From: Mactra quadrangularis
Taxonomy: Eukaryota; Mollusca; Bivalvia; Venerida; Mactridae
Length of the DNA stretch: 64,000 nucleotides
Direction: 5' to 3'
Assembly (NCBI GenBank): GCA_025267735.1
Contig: CM046309.1
Coordinates: 59,151,319 to 59,215,318, forward strand
In this document: in pieces, positions 27,201-38,668 of the stretch
Numbering within the stretch: position 1 is the stretch's first letter
Layout: the number at the start of each line of letters is the position of its first letter
The notes under the pieces: generated by a model
What the model saw: the letters and a program-made list of their open reading frames with translations, nothing else
What the model was told of the DNA's origin: nothing
Databases searched by the model: none
Program-made: the position numbers and the translations under genes

Positions 27201-30200
27201 ACATGCTCTGGTTTTGATATATGTTGTTCTACATTGAATGTAGTTTTCGAAATGGGGCGTTAAAATTGTCGTATCCTGGCAAGGCTATGTGAAATTCAAG
27301 ATGGCGTCCAAGATGGCCGCTGAAATATCTGGAAAATCTATTCTGTGATGTTTTGTGTCTAAATTATTCAATTTTCAATGTAGACATCCCGAAACTATAA
27401 ACATGTCTCGTTGTTTACCAAATAACAAGAACATATTTTCTAATTCTTTAGTCCTTGTCACAAAGTAGCTGGCTCTGATACAATTATAAATAGTTTGTTT
27501 GAACTTATTACAAACATACTTCATTCCATGCGTTTTGTTTAAAATTATCTTAGATATTGATCAATGTGTTTTTATTTCAGTGGGTCCGGTGATTATAAAA
27601 TGTTGGGAAGAAAAGTGACAACTCTTAGAGAATTAAAAATGTTGAAAGGGTAAGTACCTGATTGTAGAGCAGACTATACAAATAATTATATATATACCCC
27701 GTATAAAGGCTCTTAAAGAACGAAAATTGGCTAATGATTATAAGATTTATTCATATTAGGAGAAGCAATAAATTGTAGGACGTATAAATTTACAATACAT
27801 AACTAAGAAACGAGTCTAATGCAGTTTGTATCATAAAATAATTCAAAATCTATATGATATTGACAATGACACTGACAATGACATATATTTATTTGTTTAA
27901 AGGCCTTCGACCCATACAAAATTACAATATTACATGATATTCACATACAATTTACACATGTGTACCATTTAAAGATGAAATGATATTTATGATATAATAC
28001 ATATAATTAAAACATTATCATAATATTGTGGTACCTTAGTTTTGTGTGCGAGTTAAGTTAATATTGCCGAAGTGTTTTGTTTCTTTATGTTGTAAAATTT
28101 CATTTAAATGCCAGAGGAACAAACATTGAGCCCACATATTTAAATACTTGATTTTTGTTTATTAATCTCTGTATTAAAACACGGGTCATACAACTATGTG
28201 CTGTGTAACTGTTAAAGGTACTCATTCACACATTTCAACTTAAATATCAACTTTTTCTAAAACTATCAAAATTGTATGGACACCTTTTTTGGAAGCAGGA
28301 ACGTAGTGTTCTGATAATGACAATTGCAAATGGTGGTGCTTCATATAGTAAAAATATACACCGTATGTCACGGTATAGACATATAAATATATAAATCTTT
28401 ACTATCAAACTCCTCACAGTGATTGCGTCACGCTTTGCTACTTGATTTCATAAAGGGAAATAACCGCTGCAGGGAGTTTGCTTTACTATGTCTATGCTTG
28501 TAACATATAGGTCAGTTTGTCTTAAAATAATAAGAATTATTTTTTTACACAATTTCAGACACTGAACGGTATTTTTAAATTACAGAAAGAATAAACCAAA
28601 TATGTGAATGAAAACCTTTAAAATATAATCACAAGTATGATGTTTATTTTTACAAAATTTAACAAAACAATTTCGATTGCAAACTGGTCAGGGGTGGATC
28701 CAAGATTTTTTTAGGGAAGGGGTCAAACTTTTTCTAGGGGTCCAAACTCTCGAACCACAACCATACTGTACACCATTTGCAAAATAACGCAACACATTAA
28801 AAATTAAAACTGCATCCCCTCAATGGCGAGCGAATCGACCACGAGAAAATTACTTCTTGCTACTTAAAAATGCTTACATTTAAAAAATACACCCATGGAC
28901 GGGTTCATTTTGAAAATTTCAGAAGGGGGGTCCGGACCCCCTTGACCCCACCCCCCGCTAAATCCACCCATGATGGTTCAGGTTAAATTATTACTAAATT
29001 ATTTTTGTAGTCTTGGACACTACCAGGAAATAAGTTTGGTTCCACGAAAGAAAAAGAAACCTAAAAATAGATTCAAAATAACAAACTGTGGAACTTTAAG
29101 ATTTTTCCAAATAAGGTAAGTTATCACTATAAACTTTTGATAAGTTAAATATAGATATTAGATCAGAGTAAACTTTTAACTATCATTTATTTATTTATTG
29201 GAGTTAACGCCGTGTCAACACAATTGTAGGTCATTTTACGGCGTCCAGCGCACCTAACCTAGCTTTCCTGGACCATTGTCTATAACCAGTACTCACCTAC
29301 CCTTCCACAAGGCCGGAAACTTCTCCATATTATCTAATCAATGGAGGAAAATCGACATTATTGTCAAATTTTTATGGATGGGTATAACCTCCCCAGGTAG
29401 GATTCGAACCCTCGGGCACGAGTATCAAAATCCCGGCGCGCTACCAACTGCGCTATCGACCCGGATTGAACTATCATTTACAAACATGAAATCGGTTAGT
29501 CGCAGTTTTTCAATGAATGGCTGACGTGTTATTGGTTGACAAGTATAAGCAAAGAATCGGTGTTGTATATGTTGTTTTGTTTGTTTTGTTGGTTTTAACG
29601 CCACAGCAACACATTGTATAGGTCATATAACGGCGGTCAATCAACCTACTCACTCCTGCTGGAAAGGCTAAATCTCTGGATTAGGCTGTTAACCAACTAC
29701 TTAGCGCATACTTTCGTCAGTGACTGACAACTGCCCTACATAATTAAGAAACATTGGTAGGAAGGAAAATGACCAAGCTCGGGATGTCCCGCCCGGGAAT
29801 CGAACCCACGACCCTAGATCAGTAGACTTGTGTACTACCAATTCAGCTAGCCGGGGGCTATACATGAATAAAGCATAATTATAGTAAAATTATTCGCAGA
29901 ATGCATGCTCAGGTTTTCTAAAATTTATATTCTCCATGAACTTTTTAAAGACACTGTACATTATTTCTTTCTTCTAATATATATCGCAAGCATGACGACC
30001 AGCTAGAACCTTTAATTAATTATTCACGACTATTAATTGTTATGTAACTTCTGTATAATAAATTTTTATATATTAATTTACAGGATTGATTGTCAATATT
30101 CATTAATAGAATTTGTTCAAGGTGGAATGAAGTTAAACCTTATAGTTGGAATAGATTTCACGGTAAATAGAATCATATTATAAGCAGTACCCATCAAAAG

Positions 30201-33200
30201 TTTGGAGACATTTTCACTTTGTAGGCCAACTGAATAGCTGTTAACTAAAACATGATAACTGTTTATTTTGAAATGCTTTTAACTTTTGCTTTATTTTTTT
30301 TTTGGTTATCATTATAATTATAACTGATACTTCAACATAGCATAAAAGCATTATTATGGAACATAATTACAATAAACATGGTTTTTGAGGCTTTACCAGG
30401 TCAGATGCTGAATCTTATAAAATGTGTTGCATTCACACAATTTGTTTTCATTTTACCAAAATAAATCACTTAAATATATTAAAAATTATAATTTTACAAA
30501 GATAATCATCAAAATACAAGAATTGTAGTAAATTTCTTTTGTCTTCAAACTTTTGGTGGGTACTGTACAGTGATTATCTTAAAGCAGAATAGCAAGGCAC
30601 TGTACTTTTTGTGCTTCAATTATCAAACCATATATGTACTCTACCGCTTTATTTGCCCCCACCCCCCTCTGGTCCCTAGGTATCGAAGGCGTCTTTAATA
30701 CATCAACCATCAGCCCAGTCCCTTTTCTGCCCCGGCCCCTTTTCTAAGTTTTAGAATAATCACTATTTTATAAAATATTTAAAGTTAAACTTACTACTCA
30801 CAGTGTCCATAGTTCAATGTTTACAGGACAAACGTCACGTGGTTTCATATAACATTATAAATAATATTATATCATTATTGTTCGCAGTTCAGTTGTTTGA
30901 GGATATTCGTATTTCTTTCATGCTTTACAGTGAAACGTCGCGTTATTCGATGAAAATAAACGATGAAAATATAAATTTTATATTTTCAACGTAGTGAAAT
31001 ATTATCATTAATACTTCATTTCAATCTAAACTTGTTCTTATTTTGTACGCGTCCGCATTTTTTATCTTATGTTTTGTTGACCGCCTTGTCCCTCTATATC
31101 TTTATCGTCTGCCTAACGCGTCCACCTTTTTTCCACTGCACCCCTTTTTAGAACGGGTGGTACGGGAATGTATTCAATCCAGAAACGTTAACAGACATGG
31201 GTGACAGCGCAGTGAAAAATCCCAAGGTAAGGTCCGATGTTTGGAAGCATCTGGGCAAGTTGAGTCTTAAATGCTTGCAATAGCTTAAATAAAGCTTTCA
31301 CAATGTATAATTGTGTTGAATCTTCATATTGTCAGTAAACTACAAGCATGGGTGCTGTAAAAAGCTTATGTTCTAAACTCCCGATATATCGCAATACGCT
31401 GTTGCGTATCGCAATATATCTCAATACGAAATTTCCGGCAATACCCATCCCTAATGATATCACATCACATCGCATTCTATTCTATTCTGTTCTATTCTTC
31501 TATATTATATTAATTTATATCATTTTATATTATATCATATTATGTTATATTCAGGCATCTAATGGTAAAGTTGATGAGAGTTATTGTCTACATGATTTAT
31601 CAAATAAACAAGTAAGTTAAGTTTATAGCTCAATTTTTATCTTTATTTATTTCATAATATTCTTTGAAACCAGTCTTTCAATAATACTTAAACAAAACAA
31701 TACATACTCTTTGAGTTATATATATTTATTTACTTATATTTCATGACATTGACATGGTACATGTATCATGGTGAGCAAAACGATGGTACAATATAAAGAT
31801 AAATAAAGATTTATGCATAAAATATTACTTAAGATATATAAAAACAGTCTATAAAATTGAATGTACAGTAAGATGAGAATGGTTAAACAGGTATTTATTG
31901 TTGATAGGCAAATTTTAATTCAGAAATATAAGGAAGTATCATTGCACTTGATTGCATTGTTTAAGACCATATCGAATACATTGAAATATAGGGGAAAAAG
32001 GAATTTAATCCTTATTTCCATTGTGGTCCTTCTTATTAATAAAGTTAATGGATACATCAGAATTCACCAGCCTGAATATTGCATTATATATATCACAGAT
32101 AAATATGATACTATTACAGCAGGTACACAAACAGACAAATATCAAAATAATAATAATTATATAAAGAATTAAGAGCTTAATACATAATATTATATACATT
32201 AGTTATCTCAGATCTCTGACATAAGATGGGCTTTGACGACACTTGGTACAATTTATCTCATTCCATTAACCAAAGTCATTTAGTGTCAGGCACATTTTTG
32301 GAAAAAAATCTTATATTGAGAATGCTTCTGTTTGTATACATGTTAGTTTTATACTAATTTATTTAAGCTCGATAGTAAAACAAGTTCTTTCAACTTAGAG
32401 TTAATATCTATTGAGTCTGTTTCCTGGTCCCCCAGTACTAAGCTAAAACACGAAAGTTTCTTGCTCAAGAAAACAACGAGATAGGTAAACATTCAATAGG
32501 ACAAATCTAATTTCTTTTATTAGAGCATAGGTGTCCAAGAAGTGGACAGTAACAAAAGCAAGTAGCTTAATTGCTAATTGGTGGTATTTTTTTAATATTT
32601 TGGACCCAATTTGGACTCAATCTCCGTAAACAGATATCCTGTAGAGCGTTGTCGTACAGGATCTCTACTTTCTCCGTGGAAGGTCACATCGAGATGAACT
32701 TTGTTTCGACCAATCAATGCGTAGCTTTCATCTAGACGAAAACACTAATAATCACATTTTGATTTCGTGATTTCTATTTTTAGACCAAGCTTTGCATGCT
32801 AATTTAACAGCGGTAATATTCACAGTCTGCAATTGGCGGCTCATTTCAAATTGCGTGACGTAGACGATGTAAACAAGTTACGTTTCATAACAATTTCGTC
32901 ATGAATATTATGATGAGAAAAGGTCGCCTGAACGTGACCTTCATTTGAAAAAGGCCAGATCTAAATTAGCGAGTATGCGAGCGGAAAATTTTAGATCGGG
33001 TTTTAATCAGATTGATTTGGACTAGAACCAGTTCAAATTGTTTCAAATACGTGATAAGTAATATTTCAATGATATGGTCATTAATACAAATATCGATGTA
33101 AAATCGATATTACAAAAATCGATATTTTCCAGCAATGTATCGTGATACATGTTTCTATTCTTCAGGATAATGAATATATCCAAGTATTAGAAAGTCTATG

Positions 33201-36200
33201 TTCTATAATCGCTAACTGTAACACAACACAAACTATGACTATGTTAGGTTTTGGTGCAAAGGTAGATCACACAGAGGAAGTCAAGAATTGCTTCCCTTTA
33301 TCTAATGATTGGAACAATATAACAGTTGATGGTATCACTGTGAGTATTTATAAATTATACTTTGTTTGTTTTGTTGCGTTTAACGCCGTAGCAACACATT
33401 GTAGGTCATATAACGACAGTCAGTCCACCCACTCACTGTTCCTGGGAAGGCTAAATCTCTGGATTTAGCTGTTAACCAACTACTAGGTGCATATTTACGT
33501 CAGTGACTGACTACTGCCCTACATGATTTAGAATCAATGGTAGGAGGGAGATTGGCCGTAGAAATAATTTCATGACCAAACTCTACGAAAATATGCCCCG
33601 CCCAGGAATCATACCCACGGCCTCTCGATGCGTTCGACCAACTGAGCTAGCCGGTACATTGTATGTGAAAGCTCGGAGACTCAAACTCGGCTAACTAGAA
33701 CAAGCTGAATGGGTCGAACAATTTACCTGGCACTAATATATCACCCTTATTTATCTTCGTAAAGATCTCGAATTGGTCGAACATACAGTTCTCTCGAACT
33801 TTTTGACAGAACCTTCGAGTTCGAGCCATACGAAATACAGTATTCTATTGTACGGTAGCCTGCTCAATTACCCTGAACGTTTCAAAACGTTTCGTAACGA
33901 TACATTCGGAACTCCTCGGCCATTCGCTGCGAATAATCTCGGACATATTTAGACGCTATTTTAAAACTACCGGTGTTGAAGTAAACAAATATACGATCGA
34001 TTAGGCAATGAGTGATGTTTCGTTTTTAGTCCGTAAATTTTTAAACATCACTCATTGGCTTAATGATCATATATTTGTTTATTAGATTAGATTATTCGCA
34101 GCGAATGGCCGAGGAGTTCCGAATGTATCGTTAAAGAACGTTTTGGAACGTTTAGGGTAATCGAACAGGCTGCAGGATTAAATGTTTTATCATTTGGTCT
34201 GCAATTATCTATCAAAAATCAAAATCAAATTAAAATTGTGTGTTTGAATTCTTCAGAGTGCAATAAAGTTATATAAGAAAACAGTAAAAAAGATCAGATT
34301 TTCTGGTCCATCAAGACTTAAGCCAATAGTAGCCATGGCTGAATCTATGTCAGTTAGAGAACCAACCCAAGATCAACAAGTATATAATGTTCTCATTGTG
34401 ATCACGGTAAGTAAAAACAGTCGAGATTGAACTAGTTCTGAATTAATGTCCATTTTGGAATCGAATCAAGATTGTCCATACTCTCGTTAGCTACATCAAT
34501 AAACAAGATCAGAGGCAGATCCAGGAATTTGAACATTTTGGAAATCTCAGGGGGTCCGAACCCCCAGACCCCCCCCCCCCCCCCCGCTGGACCCGCCTAT
34601 CAAGATTTTGGTATTAAACATTTACAAAGTAAAAGTTGTTTATAGTTTTAATATTAGATTTATGAGAACTTCCAAATATGCATTGAGAGATACGTTTATA
34701 CTTAGGGCTGCTGCGAGTATCCGAGTACTCGGATATTTGCGATCTTGACCAGAAAATCGAGTACGAATATTCGGTACGTCCGAAATTGTCGGATCGTGAT
34801 CTATTTTTGGAAAATATGAAAGAACATTATTGCTTAATTATCACTGAAAATGAGCCGCACTACTTACGAAAATTTTTATTTATTTAGAGACGGAATTATC
34901 TTGTGTCAAAATTTCGATTGATACACATTTAAACAAAATGTTATCACTGAAAATGCCCATAAAACGTTTGGTAATAGAAATGATTGGAGTACATGGTTTT
35001 CCATATAATATAAGCTGCTGTAAATTCTTCACTTATTTTTGTTATAACATGAATTCCTGTATGTTTCTCCATTAACAAGTGATTCGTGGTTCGATTCGTG
35101 AATCGCTACACATGAATCGTGGTTCAGATCGGATCACCACTAGCTCAACGATCCACAACCCTAGTTATACGTTACCACTTTAAATGTACAGTAGTTCTAA
35201 TAATTTTAATCTTATCAACTGTCACGTATGTAGCACAGCGCTCAGTGTGCAGGCTGGGCTTCGAATCCGTTGATCAAAGGTCAATATCGTCTCCGATAGG
35301 CCACGTGACACAAATTATTATTCCACGACAATGCGACAAAAATAATGAATTTCCCCTATGTTAAAATATTGTCGGTTCTAACAGGGATTTTATATAACAG
35401 GGATTTGTAACGAAGTGCTTTTTTTAATTTTCACGGTCGTCACTGTCTATAACTGGCTGAAGCAGGCTGTACAAACTATTCCAGAGTTTAAAAACTTGAT
35501 TCATGTTTTTGTAAATGTCTTCCATGCAACTTGGGAATGTTCTGAAGTTTTTGACAAGACATTGTTGCAATTATGACCGAAAGTGTGACTTAAGGTGATG
35601 TAAAATTGGGCTAAAAATGGAAGATCGGTGGGAAAATGCATTATTTTGTGAAACAGTCTGTGAGCGTAATTTACCTCAAAATCATCTAGAAACACATGTT
35701 TCCTGACCTTTATGTTAATTTGAATGGTACTGGTACAAAATTCCATGTGAATATCTTTATTTAAACTTGTTATACTTGTTTTCCTTATGGGCCGAAACAA
35801 TAGCAACGACAGTGAAATTTGATGAAAATCTATTACATTTACTTATCGTTACAAATCCCTGTTATATAAAATCTTTGGTTCTTATTAAAAAGGTACACAA
35901 AACATCTACTGAGACGAGTCCACAGCAAGGTAAATAATGTTTACAATTTACAGGTATTTAAATCTAAGAGAGTTCATAAAGTTATTCATAAGGTCTCTTT
36001 TTTCATTTGAAATTTGCATATTTTGTTGCAATAAATATCTGTATATTTTCAGGATGGTATTGTCAATGATATTGATGACGTCATACAAAGACTTATTTCA
36101 GTATCACATCTACCATTGTCAGTTATCTTTGTTGGTGTGGGACCAGCTGACTTTTCTTTAATGGTAATTTATAAATAAAGCATTTCCCTAACTTATGACT

Positions 36201-37992
36201 AAAACCAACTTCACAAAATTTTGATGAGAAACAAATTTGCACAACTTTTTTCCTTTTAAAATTGCCTGACTTTTAATCAAAAACACAATTCATGACTTTT
36301 GATTAAAAAAACCCCAACAATTTCATTCCATTTTATAATATCTTTAAACTCTCCCTCGTGGGTACCCAATCCCTCGTGAAGGAATTAAAACGAGTACATA
36401 TAGATTGTATGCTTATGGAAACGTTTTGACTGACTTATAAATGTTATACCTAAGAAAACAATACTGTATATGACATATGGGCAAGTTGAAAATTAAAACA
36501 GTAAATTTTAATTTACCTATAACTAAATTGTTTGTTGTTTTTCTCGACTTTCAGGAATCTTTTAGTTACCATAGCTACGGAGCACTGTCATGTAAAACAT
36601 TGAACATGAAATCTACAAGAAAACATTCACACTTCGTATCATTCCGACGAGAATCGGAAAATTCCGTCGGTAATGATGTTTTGGTAAATAAACATTTTCT
36701 TAAAATTTTACAAAACTGAAAAACACTGTTTGTTTTGGAGGTCAGTGTATTTTATTATTGAATCACAATGATGTAAAACTTAAAGCTACAATATGAAGAC
36801 TATATTTATTAAATGCAGACATAAAAATATCTTAAAGCCTTGAAGGAATCAAAGAATAAAACGGGGACTTTAAGAATTAAAGAACTCTTGACTAATAACC
36901 TATATACCGTATTTGTCACAAAAAATACTGGTTACTTTATAAAACTATGAATTATCATTGTTCTTGAATCTGCTGAAAATCTTAACCATAGACGGATCCA
37001 GCGGGGGTCAGTGGTGTCTGGACCCCCCCTGAAATTTTCAAAATGTACCAGTCCATGAGTGTATTTTTTAACTGTAAGCCATTCTTAAGTAGGCTGGAAA
37101 GAAACAATTTTCTCGTGCTTGTCTTTGTGTTAAACATAGATCTAATGGTTATGCAGTTTTTATTATGATGATGTTTTATTCTGCAAACAGTAAGTTAAGT
37201 GGTCCCCCTAGAAAATGTTCAGGACCCCCCCCCCCCCAGAAAAAGTTTGGACCCCCCCCCCCCCCCTAGTAAAAGTTTGGACCCCTCCCGTAGAAAAAAT
37301 CGTTGATCTGCCCCTGTTAATTAAATGATTATACAATAGTTTGTAGTTGTATAATACATATCTGAGAACTGAAACATATGTTTATATACATACGTATCAT
37401 TTACTGGGGCGGATCCAGAATTTTTTCCTAAGGGGGTCCGAACTTTTCTAGGGGGTCCGAACTTTTCATGGGGGGGGTATTATTTAACCTCTTTTTAACC
37501 ATTGAGCCACCAATCCATATTAATTATTGATAATCTAACTATATATGCGACGGTTTTGAATATCGGGGCAATAACAAGTTCGGAAGGGGTTAAAAATAAC
37601 AAATTCAGTGACCGTGTAATTATTTAAGTTGTGACAGGTTAATGTAATAGAACTATACTGTAGTTATAATATGTTTCCAATGTTTTCAGGCAGGTGAGAC
37701 ATTCGCCATTTTATCAAGACAAGTTATAGATTACATGAAGACAAAAGATATAGTTCCAAATAAACCAAGTGTTCAAAAATCCTACAGTTCAATATCTCTA
37801 GATTATCTAAGCAACAAAGACAATCAACGAAAGATTGAACCTACAAGAAGTGCTTCAACAATCAGCCATCATGGTAGTCAGAAAAACTTGAGTAAAAGAA
37901 CATCCACACTTTCAAGTGACCCAAAATGTCCAACATGTGGCTCAGTCATTGACCTTCGACCTGGTAAACATGATTTGATTAATGTTACTTGA
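18287..37992 (+). CDS. Copine-family protein (C2-C2-vWA), divergent
   Basis: Fifteen exons join in phase to 616 aa: 18287-18472, 19731-19810, 20647-20759, 22082-22206, 24715-24809, 27581-27649, 29011-29115, 30084-30162, 31152-31226, 31555-31611, 33166-33339, 34257-34406, 36053-36163, 36555-36683, 37690-37992. The ATG was chosen because the C2A domain starts a few residues later. Copines are cytosolic Ca2+-dependent phospholipid-binding proteins that move to membranes. C2A (about 8-115) keeps Asp-rich loops (LADLDDFTKSDP, YDIDNRSSD). C2B (about 130-235) is degenerate and looks short in the middle. The copine A domain (about 262-500) shows EFVQGGMKLNLIVGIDFT, MLGFGAKV and VITDGIVNDIDDVI. The last 80 residues are Ser/Lys-rich with a CPTCG motif. 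The first Asp motif of the A domain reads DFTNGW, where family members have DFTxSN, so metal binding is doubtful. AATAAA follows at 38051. Copine assignment is firm; which paralogue is not known. Confidence 0.9.
18614..18692. mobile_element. Short palindromic element family J
   Basis: 79-bp palindrome, CATTCTCGTACCC ... GGGTACGAGAATG. Related copy at 54055-54133. Confidence 0.6.
19146..19371 (-). pseudogene. Penelope-like retroelement fragment (GIY-YIG-type end)
   Basis: Minus-strand reading gives ELGTRMTEHLRDIKLQ, then PINAHFG, ERTERQLAEQYG and a stop after RNFINKTTWLLY, a pattern I associate with the C-terminal GIY-YIG nuclease of Penelope-like elements. Only about 75 codons remain; the upstream part is replaced by a hAT-type MITE. 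It lies in copine intron 1 on the opposite strand. Confidence 0.5.
19372..19706 (-). mobile_element. hAT-type MITE family N, one end lost
   Basis: Shares 'tttcattggaaaattcatcc', 'cgattggggtgcgtc' and 'taaatgaccgtaaatactta' with the intact copies at 23727 and 43636; the right end is 'gtattgtgacaaaccta'. Abuts the Penelope-like fragment. Confidence 0.75.
20080..20241 (-). mobile_element. MITE family Q, partial
   Basis: Right 160 bp of the 397-bp element, ending 'tttacggagattg'; the other half is missing. Confidence 0.75.
20298..20590 (+). mobile_element. Chimeric SINE: family B head, family A body
   Basis: 20298-20395 matches the family B head ('acccgggttggtagcacag', 'gggttcgaatcctacccggg'); from about 20400 it is family A ('attctccctcctaccaatga' to 'acggcgtaaaacccaacaa'). 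Confidence 0.75.
21030..21365. repeat. Minisatellite, about 62 bp x 5
   Basis: Units carry 'gcagaaattgacacatgaaa' and 'tacaacgcacgggcgcc'. Copine intron 3. Confidence 0.85.
22975..23140 (+). mobile_element. tRNA-derived SINE, family D
   Basis: Head 'gccgagtggttacgacattg' resembles a Leu/Ser-type tRNA start; later body 'gaagaccaggaagagaaccc'. Related minus-strand copies at 50568 and 32413. Confidence 0.55.
23402..23695. repeat. Minisatellite, 48 bp x 6
   Basis: Unit includes 'ctgccatagagcataaa' and 'atcagacgtaatgttatgga'. Because 48 is a multiple of 3, both strands show long open frames that are not genes. Confidence 0.9.
23727..24142 (-). mobile_element. hAT-type MITE family N, complete
   Basis: Terminal repeats TAGGGCTGTCACGATA / TATCGTGACAGCCCTA and a perfect 8-bp duplication GTAGAAAT (23719-23726, 24143-24150). 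Opposite orientation to the copy at 43636. Confidence 0.9.
24356..24646 (-). mobile_element. SINE family A
   Basis: Tail 'tgttgggtttaacgccgta' at the left, head complement 'tgagctagccggacggg' at the right. Lies 68 bp before copine exon 5. Confidence 0.85.
25315..25669. mobile_element. TTAA-flanked MITE family K
   Basis: Ends TTAGGGACTTTAGT / ACTAAAGTCCCTAA with TTAA on both sides (25311-25314, 25670-25673), the piggyBac/Kolobok-type target. Second copy at 40373. Confidence 0.8.
25695..26071. mobile_element. Tc1/mariner-type MITE family L
   Basis: Ends 'cagtacccaccaaaagtttg' and its complement, about 25 bp, flanked by TA. Second copy at 30183; a single end at 43096. Confidence 0.8.
26366..26735. 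mobile_element. Foldback family F, degraded
   Basis: Contains 'caccggtagtttcaaaatgg' and 'aaatatgtccgaggttattc', the inner arm of the foldback elements at 33856 and 54788. Confidence 0.5.
28406..28480. mobile_element. 75-bp mini-element with 9-bp target duplication
   Basis: CAAACTCCTCACAGTG ... GGGAGTTTG, flanked by CTTTACTAT on both sides (28397-28405, 28481-28489). Confidence 0.8.
28689..28972. mobile_element. MITE family P
   Basis: 'aggggtggatccaagattt' to 'gctaaatccaccca', with G/C runs inside the ends. Confidence 0.65.
29190..29468 (-). mobile_element. SINE family B, 12-bp target duplication
   Basis: AACTATCATTTA on both sides (29178-29189, 29469-29480). Copine intron 7. Confidence 0.88.
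29587..29858 (-). mobile_element. SINE family A
   Basis: Tail 'tgttggttttaacgccaca', head complement 'cagctagccggggg'. About 120 bp after the family B copy. Confidence 0.82.
30183..30565. mobile_element. Tc1/mariner-type MITE family L
   Basis: Near-identical inside to 25695-26071 ('accaggtcagatgctgaatc'), right TA at 30566; begins about 20 bp after the donor of copine exon 8. Confidence 0.8.
31370..31445. repeat. Fragment resembling hAT MITE ends
   Basis: 'cgatatatcgcaatacgctg' and 'gcgtatcgcaatatatctc' recall family N; too short to assign firmly. Confidence 0.35.
32413..32490 (-). mobile_element. SINE family D fragment
   Basis: 'cctggtcccccagtactaag' and 'gctcaagaaaacaacgag' match the 50568-50650 copy. 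Confidence 0.45.
32618..33014 (+). mobile_element. 397-bp MITE family Q, 9-bp target duplication
   Basis: CAATCT...AGATTG, flanked by ATTTGGACT twice (32609-32617, 33015-33023). Very similar to 17117-17513. Confidence 0.88.
33366..33654 (-). mobile_element. SINE family A
   Basis: Starts 27 bp after the donor of copine exon 11; head complement 'ctgagctagccgg' at right. Confidence 0.82.
33856..34174. mobile_element. Foldback family F
   Basis: Long palindrome: AGCCTGCTCAATTACCCT ... AGGGTAATCGAACAGGCT; arms include 'cattcggaactcctcggcc' and its complement. The inner arms ('caatgagtgatgtttcg') pair too. Confidence 0.75.
34510..34600. mobile_element. MITE family P, short
   Basis: 'gaggcagatccaggaattt' to 'gctggacccgcctat' with an internal deletion and a 17-base C run. 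Confidence 0.6.
34703..35163 (+). mobile_element. hAT-type MITE family O
   Basis: TAGGGCTGCTGCGAG ... CCACAACCCTA; flanks TTTATACT / GTTATACG (6 of 8 match). Related to 56872-57315. Confidence 0.75.
35391..35868. mobile_element. Inverted-repeat element family M
   Basis: TATATAACAGGGATTTGTAA at the left, complement at the right (TTACAAATCCCTGTTATATA). Related truncated copy at 55104. Confidence 0.7.
36987..37316. mobile_element. MITE family P, reverse copy
   Basis: 'gacggatccagcgggggtc' to 'gatctgcccctg'; inner sequence 'taagccattcttaagtag' matches 48567-48860. Confidence 0.7.
37405..37480. mobile_element. MITE family P, one end only
   Basis: 'ggggcggatccagaatttt' followed by two 'gggggtccgaacttttc' units, then unrelated DNA. 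Confidence 0.55.
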
Positions 37993-38050
37993 TTTATTCA
38001 ATGTGCTACACATAAGTGCTATAGTTTTATGTAAAACAGAGACTAAATAC

Positions 38051-38056
38051 AATAAA
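38051..38056 (+). terminator. Poly(A) signal of copine gene
   Basis: AATAAA 59 bp after the copine stop codon; supports 37690-37992 as the last exon. Confidence 0.6.
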
Positions 38057-38271
38057 AGATGTATATTCTAAAATTATAGTAATGACACTTATTTCGTTTC
38101 CATTTGAAATTGTATCAATTACGTGTAGACCTGTCGTTTATAAGAAATACAGTTTCTGTGGAAAACTAAGCTACTACTTTCTCACGTTGGGATCTTCATG
38201 GCTCTTAAAGTTGGACAGTTCCTTTACAAACATTATGACTTATAGACATTCAGTGAAGTCCAAATATATAC

Positions 38272-38668
38272 CAATCTGATTTAAACCCGATCTAAAATTT
38301 TCCGCTCGCCTACTCGCTAATTTAGATCTGGCATTTTTCCAACGAAGGTCACGTTCAGGTGACCTTTCCTCATCATAATATTCATGACGAAAGTGTTATG
38401 ATGCGTAACTTGTTTACATCGTCTACGTCACGCAATTTGAAATGAGCCGCCCAATCGCAGACTGTGAATAATACCGCTGATAAATTAGCTTACAAACCTT
38501 GGTCTAAAAATAGAAATAACGAAATCAAATGTGATTAATAGTGTTTTCGTCTAGATGAAAGCTACTAATTTTTTGGTCGACACAAAGTTCGTCTCGACGT
38601 GACCTTCCACGGAGAAAGTAGAGATCCTGTACAACAACGCTCTACAGGATATCTGTTTACGGAAGTTG
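38272..38668 (-). mobile_element. 397-bp MITE family Q, 9-bp target duplication
   Basis: Minus-strand copy, exactly 397 bp; flanks AATATATAC / AACATATAC (8 of 9). Lies about 215 bp after the copine poly(A) signal. Confidence 0.85.
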
